Source: Silene latifolia (Eukaryota > Streptophyta > Magnoliopsida > Caryophyllales > Caryophyllaceae). From it: 64,000 bases of DNA. Below, in pieces: positions 46,721-60,590 of this stretch (the stretch's first letter is position 1; every line of letters starts with the position of its first letter). The position numbers and the translations under genes are program-made. Below the pieces are notes generated by a model. It saw only the letters and a list, made by a program, of their open reading frames with translations, did no database searches and was not told where the DNA came from. The DNA lies in the NCBI RefSeq assembly GCF_048544455.1, contig NC_133526.1:4604001-4668000 (forward strand), read 5' to 3'.

Positions 46721-47975
46721 AGCAAATGAAGTCATATGCCATATCTCTATGGGTCGAATACTCCATGTGTCGTCGCCTGTGCTGTCAGCGTCATTGTGGT
46801 TACAGGTCGTGTCGGTGTCGAAAAGAGTCTGGAGTCAGGAATTCATGTTTTAGCGGATATATAAAGTTTTGGTGTTCACAAGGTGTCAATTCCGCCGTCT
46901 TATTTTGTGGTACAGGAAATTATCTGTTTAGGTCACCGGATAAATGGTGGCCTCCTTTAGACTTATGAAACTTCGATTAATTTTATGCATCAACCACTTT
47001 TGTGGTTTGGGTCTATATTTATGTCATTAATTGTCTCCTCTTTTCCATGTTTATATTTATTCCTTTTTTTTTTGCTGAGCTTATCATCATCGACCACATT
47101 GTAGTCCCAATATAAGAGCTGTTCATGGACGGGACGACCCGTTAGGCCCGTCCTGTCCCGCTTGCTAACAAAGCGGGGCTTGGACAACGTATTTTGCAAA
47201 ATTTACAAAGGCCCAGCCTATTAACCCGCCCAAAACCCCCTAATCCGCATGTCTGTGGGCCAAAAAAATCATTCTAGCCCGGCCCATGTCCGATCCAGCC
47301 TGCATTTGACCACCTCTTATAATGAAAAACCCAGCTGGAATTGGTCAAGGGGTGTTATCTCTTTGTTGCCTTTCGATACAGCAGCAAGTCTTTTATAAGA
47401 CCGTTTCTGTATCGATAATTAATTGACATGATCATTGTTAAAAATGGGCTGCGACCAACGCTGTGGACCGACGGCCTATTGTATTGGGCCACAGTCGAAT
47501 GTGTGAATTTAGATATCTATTTTATCAAGTATAAGCCTTTTGATAAACAGCGAACTATAGTGCCAAAAAGTTGGCTTAAATTGGCAACCCAGTAACTATG
47601 AGTTCTCAAAATTTCCCTTTCCCGCTGTTACCTCTAATCGTTATTTTTCTTCGTCTTACCAAATCATTGAGGTGAAATAAAGAGGAAAGAAGATGGAAAT
47701 GATCCAAATTTGTTGGTAACGCATTAATCAACAGTTTACTGGTTTTTGTATCTTGGTATTTAGTCGGATATAAAAACAAGCTGCATGTAGCGATATCTAC
47801 TAGAAATATAGAATCCTCTGATAGAGGAGTCGGATGTACGAAACTTCATCGTACTTAATGTAATTAACAGTCGAAGATTTCAAATCAAATTAGTATAATC
47901 ATATGCCTCGTAAAGCAAATTAAGCAGATTTTTGCAACATCGTCTTAAATAACAAGAGTAATACTTAGATATGTA
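46721..47975. other. 3' flank of the importin beta gene with one GC-rich repeat
   Basis: Probable 3'UTR extends to about 47000. At 47115-47335 a CCCG/GGCCC-rich stretch begins AGAGCTGTTCATGGACGGGA and ends near TTTGACCACCTCT. It is probably a non-autonomous hAT-like element with short inverted ends. The rest is AT-rich with no gene. Confidence 0.45.
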
Positions 47976-49086
47976 CCAGCATTCGTCGAACCTAGGATAA
48001 TCGTGTAAAATGGATTAATATTCGTTATTTAGGCCTGAAATCGAATTGGTTAACTCCTAAAATGATCTCGGACACATGGTAAAAACCGGGAGAAAAAGAA
48101 ACATGGTCCAGTACGACCTTTCGTACGGCTCAAACTAAAGTGAATAAGACATGGTTTTCGAGATTTACGGGTCCCGAAAAACAATTGTACGAAAATCATA
48201 CAGAAGGTTCCTCGGATCAGGTAAATCGGCCACACAAAATTTGAGGACAACAGAGGACATTTGGAAGTGTTGGTATGCGATAAACCAGCATTCTTTGAAT
48301 CTCGGATAATCCCGAAAAATGGATTAATACTCGTTATGTGGAGCTGAAATCGAATAGGTTAACTCCTTTAATGACCTCGGACACGTGGTAGAAAAATCGG
48401 GAGAAAAAGAAACGTGGTCCGGTACTACCTCTTGAACAGCTCAAATTGAAGTGTATAATGCACGGTTTTCGAGATTCGAGGGTCCTAGAATAAAATTATC
48501 CGGAAATCATACTGTAGGTTCTTCGGGTCAGATAAAGCGGCCACACAAAATTTGAGGTGCAACAAAGAACATTTGGGGTGCCGGTATGCGATAAACCAAC
48601 ATTTCTTCGAACCTCGGATAATCACGAAAAATGAAATAATACTCGTTATTTGGGACTGAAATCGAATTGGTTAACTCTTTAAGTGACCTCAGATACGCGG
48701 TGAGTAAAAACTGGGAGAAAAAGAAACGTGGTCCAGTACGACCTCCGAAACGGATCAAATTGAAGTATAGAATACACGGTTTTCGAGATTCCTAGATCGT
48801 AGAACAAAATTCTACGGAAATCACAGAGAAGGTTTCTCGGATCAGGTAAATCGGCCACACAAAATTTGATGAGCAACGGAAAACATTTGGAGGTGCTGGT
48901 ATGCGTTAAACCGGTATTCGTCGAATCTCGGATAATCGTGAAAAATGGAATAATACTCGTTCTTTAGGCTGAAATCGAATACGTTAACTCCTGTAATGAC
49001 CTCGGACACGTGGAAGAAAAACCGGGAGAAATAGAAACGTGGACCGGTACGACCTCCGGAACGGATCAAATTGAAGTGTATATTAT
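47976..49086. repeat. Tandem array of ~310-bp units (about 3.6 copies)
   Basis: The landmark GGATAATC recurs at 47995, 48304, 48616 and 48930 (spacings 309, 312, 314). Each unit carries, in order, TCGGATAATCGTGAAAAATG, GAAATCGAATTGGTTAACTC, GACCTCGGACACGTGGTA, GGGAGAAAAAGAAACGTGGT and ATCGGCCACACAAAATTTGA. The last copy stops near 49086. Units are roughly 80-88 % alike by eye. Minus-strand frames repeat in step with the array and are not genes. Confidence 0.85.
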
Positions 49087-49210
49087 ACACTAAAATTTGT
49101 GTCGTTTGGGAGGTCGTAAGGCCATGATTCTTTTTCTCCCAATTTTTCTACCACGTGTCTTGGGTTCACTTCATGAGTTACCGTATTCGATTTCTTCCCT
49201 AAATAACAAG

Positions 49211-49950
49211 TAGACATGTTAATACATGTCTTAACCCGAAAACTGACCTTAACCCGACCCGTAAATAACCTGCAAACAACCCGGGTTTTTCAACCTGAAC
49301 CTCGAAATTTGTGGCATGTCATCACTATCATGACATTCCACGTCATCACTGCCACCTCATCACTTTGGATCACATGCCACATCATCACCTCGAAGTGTGT
49401 GTCACGTCGTTACTTTTGCCGTATTATGTCGAATCGCATTCCACGTTAACAGTGCCTCCTCATCACTTCGAACTGCGTGTTATCCAAATCAACATTGCCA
49501 TGTCATGATCTTAAACCCCGTATTGCCATCTACTACCTCAATCGTATGTCATGCATCACTGCCAGTCTGCCACCGTATTATCACCTCGAACCGTATGCTA
49601 CGTTATCATTGCCATCTTTTTTGAGTCCCACTTTCCTAGTTTTGTACTTAGCGAGTTAGTGAAGGTAATAATGTTGATGACGATGGTGGTGGTGGTGGTG
49701 ATGGCGAGAATGGTGACAATTAAGTTGATTAAGATGAGCAACATGAGACAAAACATATAAATGGTAAGAATTACGGCATAAAAGAAGTTTTTAAAAATGC
49801 TAGGAGAAGTTGGTGATCGACCCGTTTTTCACCTGAAACCCGATCCAAAACCGCACACCGACCCGTATTTTACCCGACCCGAAATACACCCGAACCCAAA
49901 AGTACCTGACTTGTAACCCGTCCGTTTGACCCGTTTGATAGGTCTAATTA
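49211..49950. repeat. Composite repeat: CCCG-rich ends around a degenerate CATCAC minisatellite
   Basis: AACCCGACCCGTAAATAACC near 49252 and CGACCCGTATTTTACCCGAC near 49860 flank the stretch. The left edge TAGACATGTTAA and the right edge (complement TTAGACCTATCAAACGGGTC) are loosely inverted, as in non-autonomous hAT-like elements. Inside, CATCACTGCCAC/CATCACTTCGAA-type words recur (49320-49620), and a GGTGGTGGTGGTGATGG microsatellite lies at about 49686. Confidence 0.45.
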
Positions 49951-50732
49951 AAAGGTATGCGTACGACCGTATTAATTTGATATAGGCTAACTACCTCTCC
50001 CAAGGTTACATAACACACTCCGATCGTACTCAACCACAAGGAGTTAACATCGACGGCATGCAAATAATTTGTAGTGATCGTTGCAGAAGAATGTATATAC
50101 CCTATAAAAGTCAATGAGGATATTGTGGTCGGTAACTAGTGGCGAAATTGTGGGAGTGTTGAATTTGAAGGTGATGGGATCGGGTGGCCGTGGGTGTCGG
50201 AGACAATGAGGATGTTGAGGTGATCAAATGCACACTTGAGCTAGACACGAGCCAAAACCTTCCTAAGTTTTCGGAAATGTGTTGCATTTACTGGCTAATT
50301 TTCGATTTCATTTACTGGCTAATTTTGCATTGTTAAATGGGCTTACCGGCAGAACATGTGAACAACTTAGGCCAGGTTAGACTATTGGTAGGCAACAAGC
50401 CAATACAACTCTTGTTGGATTCGAGTCGAGATATGAGTTAACGTAGGCTCAACCCCTGACCCGGACCTGGTCATAAATGTTCCAGTATATATCGAGTCAT
50501 GGGTGAAGATTACGAGTCCATGACACTTAAAAGTGTCGAGTCTGTTCTAATGAGCACCGTGAATCAGAGATATCAAACCTAGCCAGTGGTAAAACAATGG
50601 CGAAAATGGAAAACTCGGCACATATTATCTGAAAGTTATGATTGCTAACAACCTCACTGAAACTGCATGATTGTTGCTTCTATTAGTACTATTCAAAGAT
50701 CCTTGCTCCCGTACGACGAGCAGGAAATACAA
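49951..50732. other. Intergenic DNA and 3'UTR of the E1 gene
   Basis: No gene is recognised. The right end, from about 50650, is probably the 3'UTR of the minus-strand E1 gene. Confidence 0.45.
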
Positions 50733-53700
50733 CTACTTGAAGTAAACTGAGACCTGGGGAATATCGACATCATTATCCTCGTCATCTTCGCAAGCAACCA
50801 CCACATCAAAATGCCTACGATTAGTCGGGAGCTCCGCTTTAGCAACATCCCTAGCAAGATCAACCAGCTTCTTGTCCATTCTGTCTCTGTGTCTCGGGAA
50901 CATGCTATTGTACAGCAAGCAACTGCCATATGAGACACTGTAAGCGTTGAGCCCTTTGTTTCGGAGCCAATCCAGAAGCTCTTTCAATGTTGGATTGTCC
51001 TTCAGGATCCAACGGTCCCAAACTGTCCAGCTCATGTCTCGGTGCTTGATCACTTTTGGTGGGACTGGCTCAGCCATTGAGAAGAGAGGAAGTGCCAGAT
51101 TAGCAAAAGTGTTGCGGTAAGCCTCCACGTTATGTCCTCCATCCAAGACTTTGTAGAGCTCAAGACAGACTAGACCTGTCGCCATGGCAGTGGATGTCGC
51201 AATGGCTGGTATGATCCTCCCGGCAATGAACTTGGCCTTCAGTTTGTCAACTTCCGGGATGCTGTAGTTTCTAGCCCTCATGTTGGCAAGTCCAGCAATC
51301 ATATCCATGTGGTAGTTTGTATCATCATCCTGAAAAAAACCACCATTAGCAATCAAACCACATATGTTTTGGTGGTATACATCAGTCAAGTAAAAAAGGA
51401 ATATTTGTCTTGTCTGATACGGAGCAATAAAATATTGGAAGGAGATGACAGTTCATAAAATACTGTGTGTATTTTGTACAAAATTAGAACATAACCACAC
51501 GTATTGGAAGGAAATCACAATCAAAACCACATGTATTTTGCACAGAATTAAAGAGCATAAACAAATATTGGAAGGAAATGCCAGTTTACAAAATATGCGC
51601 AGTCAAACAACATATAGATATTAGATATGGTGTACCAAACTCTGCCAAGGTAAGGCAATTGCCTAAACATGGTCGCTTTAAAACTCGTGGCAAGACACAT
51701 GCAGACATGTCGTAGAGAATATGACGGAACGCTTAAGAGTTAATATTTACTATACAGAGTTGCAATCTTCTAACCAAGATTAAATAATACATACCTTCTC
51801 AAATTGTACTGGACACATCTTGTAGCCTTTAGAAAGTTGTTTCCTGCAATTTTCTAACCTGGCAATGAGTTGTTCAATCACCTCACCATCGTCTATTGAA
51901 GCATTAGAAAGGTTTGTTTCTTTTTCGTCAGTAACTATCTTCACATCTTTCTTCGGTTTAAAATCAGGAACAATCACCCTACCAACAGCATCCATCATTT
52001 TTTGTGGTGATTTCACCCAGTCAGGTATAGGGATACCAAACGTGTCTGCACGCAGTATAGATGCTGCAGTCACAAAGAGGAGATGGCTCTGGTCATCAAC
52101 AGAGAACTGCAATGGGCGCGGGAAACGTTTTGGAGCTGACCAGAATGATGCACCAGAACTAGTCACAGCATCCTCAGGAAATGTAAATGTCAACTGCTTT
52201 ACACGGTTGTAGAAATAGTCTTCAAACCTAGACAGTGGACAAATTACATAAATACTAGAAGTAAAATATCAAGACATATAGGATAAAACACTCATCGATT
52301 GACCTAAATCATAAAACTCTAAAAATGTACCTTAACCGAGCCCACGTGATGCAATCCTGGAATGTCTCACATCTCTCTGTGTCAAGGCACTCGATAACAC
52401 GCTCAAGAGTATCCCTAGCCTGTGCATCACCAGCTTTTGTCATGGCAGCTGCATATTCACCAGGGTTGCTCAGATAGGCATTTACTTCAGCAGGTGTCTT
52501 TTCAAGGAGTCCCTCAAACTCTGAACGTGCCCACGTCAAGCAATGGTCAATATTGTGTGGAAAAGAGTGTAAAGTACACATGGGTGCTTGTTTCTCAGGT
52601 GGATCACGTGAAGCCCCATAGTTTTCAGTCAGATGAGGTATGACCATCTGAGTATTGCACTTAGCCCCAAGGGTTCCAGATTCCAGAAGAGGTTTTTGGA
52701 AATATACACACCTCTGATCAATGTAGAGCCTAGCATTGACGTTATCAAGTGCATTGATTACAACACTGAGATTCTCCCAAAATGTGTCATCAAAAACATT
52801 CTCAGTCTCAGGGCTTGCACGATTTTGAAGAGCTTCAATACGAAGCCGGGGATTCATTGAAGCAGCTGCTGTAGCAGCAACAGTTGACTTTGACTGCCCG
52901 ATATTCCAATCACGGAAAAGAAATTGTCTGCTAAGGTTACTCTTCTCTATGACATCATCATCGGTAATAGTTAACTTCCCTTCACTGCCACAAGAAACTC
53001 CCATCAAAGCAAGATTTTTTAGGAATTCACAACCCAGAGCACCAGAGCCGACCACAAACAATTTTGCCTCCTCAAGCTTTTTCTGAAGCTTGGCTCCGAA
53101 AACAGAAATTTGAGCATCATAACGACTGTTCAAGGGTTTGAAATCACTTGGATCTACTGGCTCTGATGGAAGGGATTCCACAGAGTCGAAGTAGTAAAAC
53201 TGCAAAAAAGCACCAGATGACAGCATATGATTCAGAAATGTTGAAATTTAAAGAACTGTCACGAATTTCTTCAAAAGGAATGTGGAACTGGAAATGCAAA
53301 GCAACAAATTTTAAAAGGGTTGCAACTAGGGAACAAACATCAAAGCAAACAACTCAAGAAACAAGAGGATTCTATTAGGAAAGACCTTCCCCCTCCCTTT
53401 TCCCTCAAAGCCCCTCTTTCTGCCTGTCATTCAAGTAAGACCAACAAGCTTCAGATGTAAGGGAGCGTGAGGCTAGCAACTACTAATTGAAGGTTCGAGT
53501 TTGGTATTTGGTTTTATCAAGCGTCACTTGCCAGCAAACAATAAATAGAGTAGAAGACATCAGCAATATGCAAATCAGAGTAGAAGACCAGTGCCTGCTA
53601 GTCTGCTACATCAGATACGGCTATTTTAGAGCAGGCAAGCTATGAGCAGCGATATAATTTGATGTATTGAACCACACTTTTCTGGGTGTGAGAGAAACAG

Positions 53701-56700
53701 AGAAAAGAGGAAAGATACACACAAATGGGCGCATAATCATAGCAATCACTGAGTAATTCTTAAGAAAAAACCGTCAGAAACAGTGATTGCTGTTCCAACT
53801 ATCTCTACAGCGATTCTAAGTTCATTTACAAGCAAGATCTTTTTGAAGATTTACCTGGAAGAGTGGGTGGAACTTCCCAGAGCATGCCTTTATAACTTCT
53901 TGGCCAACAATGCCACCAAACAATGCAGCCATTGGGTTCAAAACAGCCTTTGCACCGAAAGCGAAGTGACGAAGAACCTTCTGATCAATACCTTCAAGTC
54001 TCCCATCAGATGAACTATCATTAATTTCGGAAACAAAAGAGACTAATTTTTGAGCATCTTCCTCAGATCCAGCCAAAGGAAATCTACCCAATTCTGACAC
54101 AAACTTGTCCAATGCCTGGAAAGCTAGATGAAGTAGAGGTGGCCTGTCAAACTTGGCGAAGTCACTTAGCAGAAAATCACCAGGGTCTGTTAGTGCTTCC
54201 CGTAATGATCTAAAATTCAACACCTTTGGCTGTTTCACCTGGGTTACGATACCACCTTTCTCATATGGGGTAAAATTGGTAGTATCTTCATCAAGAGTAA
54301 AAGAATAAGGCCGAGCACTCTTAACCTTTCTAGGCTTCCCGTCGTTTAATTCGGTCATACCGCACACTTCTGAGAACACGACAAGATCGCCATCTTGAAA
54401 CTCAAGCCTCTCATCATCCACACAAGTAATAAGAGCGGGGTTATCATTACTGATGGATGCAATTATCCCTGAGTATGGATCGTTACCATCCACATCAACA
54501 ACAGTAAACGCAGGACCAAAGTCGCAGAAGATACTACCAAATAGGCCACGTACTTCAGCCTTGATGAAAGCAATTGGAGGCTGATGGTTGCGGCAATATT
54601 CATCAAAGTCAACTGCTTTATCCAAGCTAATATTAGTGAACACGGCAGCCTGCAATAATGAGTGTAGAAGGACAGTTATTTCTAGTTCTGAACTACAGTT
54701 ACACTACATAATAATTATCTAAATGAGGATCAGATCATCAAATCTATCTAATTTGCCAATTGTTTAAAAAATAACCAAGGTAGAAGAGGAAAATGTAAAT
54801 ACAAGAACATACTAAAGAAGGGGGGAGATGTTGGTACAATGAAAAGGCGCAGAGAATTAGGAAGTTGTAAAAATTTGTGGTTCAGCTACCTTTATTGTGT
54901 GGATGTGCTGGAGATATGTTAGTTAACACTACAACATTTCACATACTATTTCTTTTCAGATTAGCTAATAATTTGAGTTAAATTACTCTAAACTCTAACT
55001 TACAGGAAACTTGTTAAAATCATGTAAAATCACAAGCCTCCTATTTGTAATATTCCAAGATTGGACGATTGTATAATTATAATTTTCTCCAATAAGTCAA
55101 TAACATTTCTGTTCTCTTGATCACTTCTAACAATGACTAATGTAGTACAGTAGCAAGTAACAAATGGACCAAATTACTGTTCATCTCATAGACCAGAACA
55201 GTCAAATAGCATTCTGCACAAGTAAATACACGGTGAGCACGCAGTTTAGTATAGTTAACCTGAAATTCAGCAAGCATTTCTTTGGTCAACTCAGTGGTTA
55301 ATGTAGAAACTGATACAGAATTATTCAGTTCTTGTAGCTTCTGAAGAGACACCCGAGCACGATTCTTTCCTACATCTTCCTCTGAAAATATGAAGTTGCT
55401 GGACAAATCCCACAGGTCTACAACTCCTTCATCATGCAATGTCACAGACTTAACTCCAGCAAGGATAAGATTCTTTGCTGCAAATTTCAAGAAGCATCGC
55501 ATTAATAACCTATATACTAGCCGATACTGAATACTGTGAATAGCAGTTCATGGTTCACTTAAACAGAAGTTTAGCATTAGTAAATTCTTTTTTTTACATA
55601 GTTTCTATTTTCTAATGAAAGAAACCAGTCAATATTTCATAGCCCCATGCTTATCTGCAGAAAATAAATGGAGCAGCAGAGCAGCCAGACTATATGAACT
55701 ACAACTTGGTTTCATACAACAATCAGATTTTTAGAAAATTAATGCTTCACAGCTCTTCGCCATAAAAGTATTCAAATAGAGGACAGTAGAACTCGTGAAG
55801 CAAGCTAATTAACATTAACAGGCACTCTAACATGAAATCCAATAAGCCGATAGCCAACATATTTCAAGAGCAAGCACCTGAAACAACACAGAAATCATAC
55901 ACAAATTCTAGACTTCACCACGAATCAAATCATTTATATAACTCAATGAAGATAATTAAAAACAGCAGACTGCATCCATTTCAATATCAGGACACCTACA
56001 TAATTCGGATTGCTGAATTCGCTCAAAACTGCAAACCACAAACTTGTTCATAAGTTTTTGTATAACAGTGTATAATTAAAATCAATGTACCAGATGCTCT
56101 ATTAAAGTGTGTGTTATGTAGTCGATGTTACCTATACTTATGGAATTAGGCAACCCTGATTTTGAATAGTTATTATACAACAGTTAACCATAGAAATCAT
56201 CTCTAACATTAGAATTCAAATTTAGAACAGTCCCTGAAATGACTCAGTTATTCAGTGAACTCGCAAAGATCAGAGAAGATTAGCAGTCTTACAATGTCAA
56301 TCTTCCCCAATAAGTGTAAAAATCCTGCTAAACCATGACTTATTTTCAATATGACAATACACCATGGTACCATACCATAGTAGCTTACATGAGTAATGAG
56401 TTATCTACTCTGTGTAAACAAAAAAACTCCTACATGCATCACAATTTCTAAGCGACGAACTTAGAACTATTTTATTCAACTTCAATCTTCCACAACCAGC
56501 CTAAAAATCGACAGTAGCACTATTTTATTCAACTCTAACTTACACGTGATAAACATTTAAGCGATGAATGCTTCATTCTCACTTCAATTCCAGCAAGTTT
56601 TTTCAGACCATTTCATGTGTTGCAATAGCTATGTACTCTGTATAACTAAAAACTCCTACATGCATAGCATCTATCCTACGCCAAAAGACACGGACACTCC

Positions 56701-57453
56701 AAAATAAACAACAAAACCACGAAAACAATGTCCAATCACTTCCGTAAGATGTTTTAACTTAGGAGTATCCATTTGTTGTTTCTATCGTCACAACTCCGCA
56801 GAAATATCAAACACATCACATCACTACTCTCGTTTGACAAACAATCTCGCCTCAAACAAAACAAAATATCAAACACATCACATCACATCACATACCGAAA
56901 GCTGTAACAATCATACTTCCTCCGATTCATTTGATTCTTTACGTTAGATTATTATACTTCTCACCACAAAAATCCATACACAATCAAAAGAAATTAATTG
57001 TGCTACTCAAGCGAATCGCTACAAAGCTAGAAGCATCAATTAAACTAAGGACAAACTAAATGTTGCATTCATCAGATACACAGATTTTCAAAAACAACAA
57101 TATGTCAAAACAAAATCAACGTATAAAAAAACGCAGAAATCAAAGAAATTACCGATTTCAGCACCGAGGCCTTGCAATCCTGAAACAATAACATTCGAGG
57201 CAAAAAGACGACGCATCGTCTCACGACCGTACACAGCGAGCTGACGACTGTGTAAATCCTCGTCAATTTCCGACGCTTTGTTAACCTCCGACGGTTTGTT
57301 GTTCTCCGACGGTTTGTTGTTCTCCGACGGTATGTTGCTTCCGCCGTTAACTTCACCATCTCCGATTCCCATGGCGGCGGGAGTAACGGTAACTTCTTCG
57401 GCGTCCATGTCAGCGTCACGTGCTCCTTCCAGCGGTCGTTTGAGAGGAAGCAT
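50733..57453 (-). CDS. UBA1: Ubiquitin-activating enzyme E1 (six coding exons)
   Basis: E1 adenylates the ubiquitin C-terminus with ATP, takes it as a thioester and hands it to E2 enzymes. Exons, 5' to 3', are 57453-57153, 55477-55260, 54649-53855, 53199-52331, 52227-51795 and 51329-50733. All introns are GT-AG and the product is 1070 residues, the usual plant length. [20 protein letters not shown] opens the inactive adenylation half. [30 protein letters not shown] starts the active half with the ATP-binding glycine loop. The catalytic Cys sits in [13 protein letters not shown] (about residue 646, codon 52578-52576). The C-terminal ubiquitin-fold domain ends [12 protein letters not shown]. 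The start [10 protein letters not shown] is the first in-frame ATG after a 5'UTR-intron acceptor (57486-57621 intron inferred). The N-terminal leader has an [17 protein letters not shown] repeat. Intron 1 is about 1.8 kb. Confidence 0.96.
55478..57152 (-). other. Intron 1 of the E1 gene (1.7 kb)
   Basis: The donor (GAAATCG then GTAATTTC) and the acceptor (AATTTGCAG before CAAAGAATC) are clear. Inside it is AT-rich with TCAAACACATCACATC direct repeats near 56867. No other gene or named transposon is recognised. Confidence 0.7.
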
Positions 57454-57789
57454 ATAGTACTTCGCTCCACTCCTCTTCAAATTCCCTGCAAATACACAAA
57501 AAATTAATCAAATTAATCAAATTACGAGTGAAATAGTACTCCGTATTTGTTTGATTGATGAATTTGTGTGAGATTTACTGAAAATGTTCGTTCGTAAGTT
57601 CGTTAATCGTACGCTGATTACCGTGAATTGAGAAGACGAAGGAATGAAGGTAATGGCGTGGAGAGGAAGGCAAAGAGGAGAGAGAGAGGAAAGTGTTTGT
57701 GTATTTGTGTGAGAAATGAAGGTGGTGAATGGTGATTAAGTTGAAGGTGGGTGAAGTGTGAAAAGGGAAAAGAATCCGAATCGGAGCTA

Positions 57790-58892
57790 CTATTTCATTC
57801 ACGGTTTTTTCTGTTGTGAAATAAAGAGACGAGATAATTGTGGGCTTGCTTGCATTGGGGGGTAAAAGAGGGAATGTACGGTGCGTTTTTCATGTTTGCT
57901 ATGGAAGTAATTATTCAATTACCGAATCTTACCGAATCTATTACCCTCATGAAGAGGTAATACATTACCCACCCTATGCCAACTTATTTTCAAGGAACTC
58001 ATTACCAAGTAATTAACTTCTCCACCCAATTAAAATTTACCCCATAACTATTTCATCCATTCCAGGCAAGCCCCTAGAGAGAAGGTAGAGATAAGAAAGG
58101 AGAGACAAAACTGTATTCTTATTTCATTATGAAGGTATATATACATACATATTACAATGAGGTAGAGTTTCCATAAGATAATACACTCTAGAATATTTCA
58201 AGATATGAACATCCATACAATAATATTTCATAACATTATCTTGATTTTTTTTTTTAAAAAAAAAATTGGGGTTTTAAAGTAAAAAATAAGTAGAATCGTG
58301 TCAGATGAAACTTATGTAGCGAAATGGCGAGATGATCTTAAGAAGAAACGCGTCTTTTCACTTGGTGTATTTTGATTTTTTGATAAAAACACCAGAGAAA
58401 CGACATTGGAAATGACGTGTTTCTTCTTAACTTTATTCTTTTAAATTGGTTTCATTCGACCCTACTTCAATGAATATTTAATTTTTCTATAGGGTAAAAT
58501 ATTTTTTGGCTTTTACACGAGTAACTTCATCGTATTTGATAACATACAAAAATGATCAATGTCAGATCTTACCAAAATTTACTCTACCTGTTATTTGATG
58601 ATAACTTAACCGGACTAGATATACAAATCCAACAAAACAAGACCACAAAATAACCCGGCGCATCTTAAATCGACCCCAGTGATCCGATTACCGCCTCTAG
58701 CCCAAGCAATTGAAATGAAACATGGTACATGTCTCATACTCTCATGCCTATGCCAAATGCCCAACACCACTGAAATAAGCATTTAAAGCACATCTATGTT
58801 CCTACCTTGAAAACCAAGTAGTTCTTCACTTCTTTGCAATCCCAAAGCACATTAAACTTCCAACATTACACCAAGAATAACAACAATCAACA
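57790..58892. other. Shared upstream region between the divergent E1 and GILT-like genes
   Basis: The two genes are transcribed away from each other. The region is AT-rich. A stretch at 57905-58050 with repeated ATTACC/GGTAAT words could be a MITE. No gene is seen. Confidence 0.45.
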
Positions 58893-60590
58893 ATGGCTTC
58901 TCTACAACACCACCATCATTCTCTCCAAATCTTTCTTCTACTCCACGTTATATTTTTCCTTCATTACCACTCTTCTTCTTCATGTTATGCTCAAGTTTAC
59001 GACTCTTCTCCGAAAGTCGATCTCACAGTGTATTATGAAGCACTTTGCCCATTTTGCTCTTATTTTATAGCTCATGATTTGGTTAAACTGTTCAGTTATG
59101 ACCTCATTAACATAGTTAATCTTCGGTTGGTTCCTTGGGGTAATGCTGCTTTGGACCCTTCTGGTTATTTCCACTGTCAGGTAATTGTAAAAATAACCGT
59201 TTTACAAAGTTTGTGTAAAACCGCTTTACATGTATAAAAGTTCATAGTCTTAATCTTGTTTTTTTTGTTGCCTTTTTCATTATGTTGGTACAGCATGGGT
59301 CAGGAGAGTGCTTGCTGAATACTGTTGAAGCTTGTGCAGTTAATGCATACCCTGAACCTGTAAGAACCTACCCTCTGTACTTATGTCACTTCCTCATTTA
59401 CTTTACATCCTTGGGATCAACTTGAGAAAGATATTTTTTCTAAAAGAATCTCCATTCCAATCAATTCTGTACATTTGATAAAAATACGAGTAGCTCACAT
59501 AGTCACATATATTCAACAAATGTATAGAATTTATTGGAATGGAGGAAGTATAAGCAAGATGTCATTCAGTTTGCAGAAATTCTTGTATAAAACCGCGTAT
59601 TTATGCTGTGTTTTTTCTTAAAAGAAAACTGAACCAAGCAACATTGCGCGAATCAACTGTAATCAAGACTTAGTTGACATTACCCCACTGTCTCATAAAA
59701 ACTCTTGTGCAACATTCCTTTGAAATTTGAAATTTTTGATGAAAAGCTGTGTATATTGTATGACAGTACAAACACTACTTCTTGATCCAATGCATTGAGA
59801 GTCTGGCCTATCAACAGAGAGAAGCAGAGTGGCAAAGCTGTTTCGGTCGAGTATCATTAAACTCTCAGCCTATCTTTGACTGTTACAATCAGGGAAATGG
59901 TCGAAGGGTTTGTCTTCCCTCTTTCTTTCCCTTTTCTGTTGATACATTTCCTTCTGTTCGATCCAATTCACTATGTTTTTCAAATTCCCCATCACATATG
60001 CAGTCAAATGTAGTAACATAACATAAATGCTTGTAAAAAGAAACAAATACACTCTAACATGAATAAGATTTATCTGTTGACGGGGAAGGCTGCGTATATA
60101 GAAGTCCTACCTATCCTACCATTTACCTGAGCTCTCTACGCGTTGATTCTAAATGAAATTGTTAAGGTTTTAATGTCAACTATGTTCAAAACATTTTGGA
60201 TGTTGATGCAGCTTGAAATACAGAATGCATATGAAACTAAACAGCTAAACCCACCTCATGCATATGTCCCTTGGGTGGTGGTGAACAATCAGCCACTCCG
60301 AGAGGTACTGCTTCAAGTTGAAACCCTACACCACATCTCTTGTTTCTTCATCTTCCCACCCAAGTCTCCAAATTAACGTTGTTTAGTTGCAGGACTACCG
60401 GAACTTCGTTGCCCATGTCTGCAGAGCTTACAAAGGGACATCAATTCCAGCTGTGTGTGCTTCCTCTCAGTTTCTGATCAACTCATTTGCTGATGCGGCT
60501 CTCCCGGTTTGCTCTGCAGGACTTCCAAAGAATCTAACATCATTTACACCAACTGAAGTACTTAAGCAGAGTAGGCAGGTGTTTAATTGA
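58893..60590 (+). CDS. GILT-like thiol reductase (gamma-interferon-inducible lysosomal thiol reductase family)
   Basis: The protein would be secreted or vacuolar/lysosomal and would reduce protein disulfides; plant members are poorly characterised (Arabidopsis OSH1 is one). Exons are 58893-59180, 59294-59359, 59767-59907, 60211 or 60212-60304 and 60393-60590, all in phase 0, giving 261 residues. The N-terminus has a hydrophobic signal peptide (LQIFLLLHVIFFLHY, to about residue 33). The active site CPFC is at residues 52-55 in YYEALCPFCSYFIAHDL. The family signature CQHGSGECLLNTVEAC (residues 95-110) spans the first splice junction, which supports the exon model. PPHAYVPWVVVNNQPL is the conserved C-terminal block. 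All key cysteines are present and the gene looks intact. The first intron donor reads CAGGTAATTG. Confidence 0.92.

Noticed and set aside
47976-49086. CRISPR-like array
   Set aside because: Units of ~310 bp without short identical repeats and variable spacers, in a plant nuclear context; it is a satellite-like tandem repeat.
48050-49090. Repeated minus-strand frames with a GGRTGP(C/R)F-F-SRF-type peptide
   Set aside because: They follow the tandem array unit by unit, with different start and stop points; array artefact.
49216-49760. Overlapping His/Cys-rich frames
   Set aside because: Products of a CATCAC/CACATC minisatellite in several frames, not zinc-finger proteins.
57453-57480. Longer N-terminus for the E1 protein
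   Set aside because: The upstream extension lacks an ATG (codon at 57480 is TTG); the ATG at 57453 gives MLPLKRP, like other plant E1 starts.
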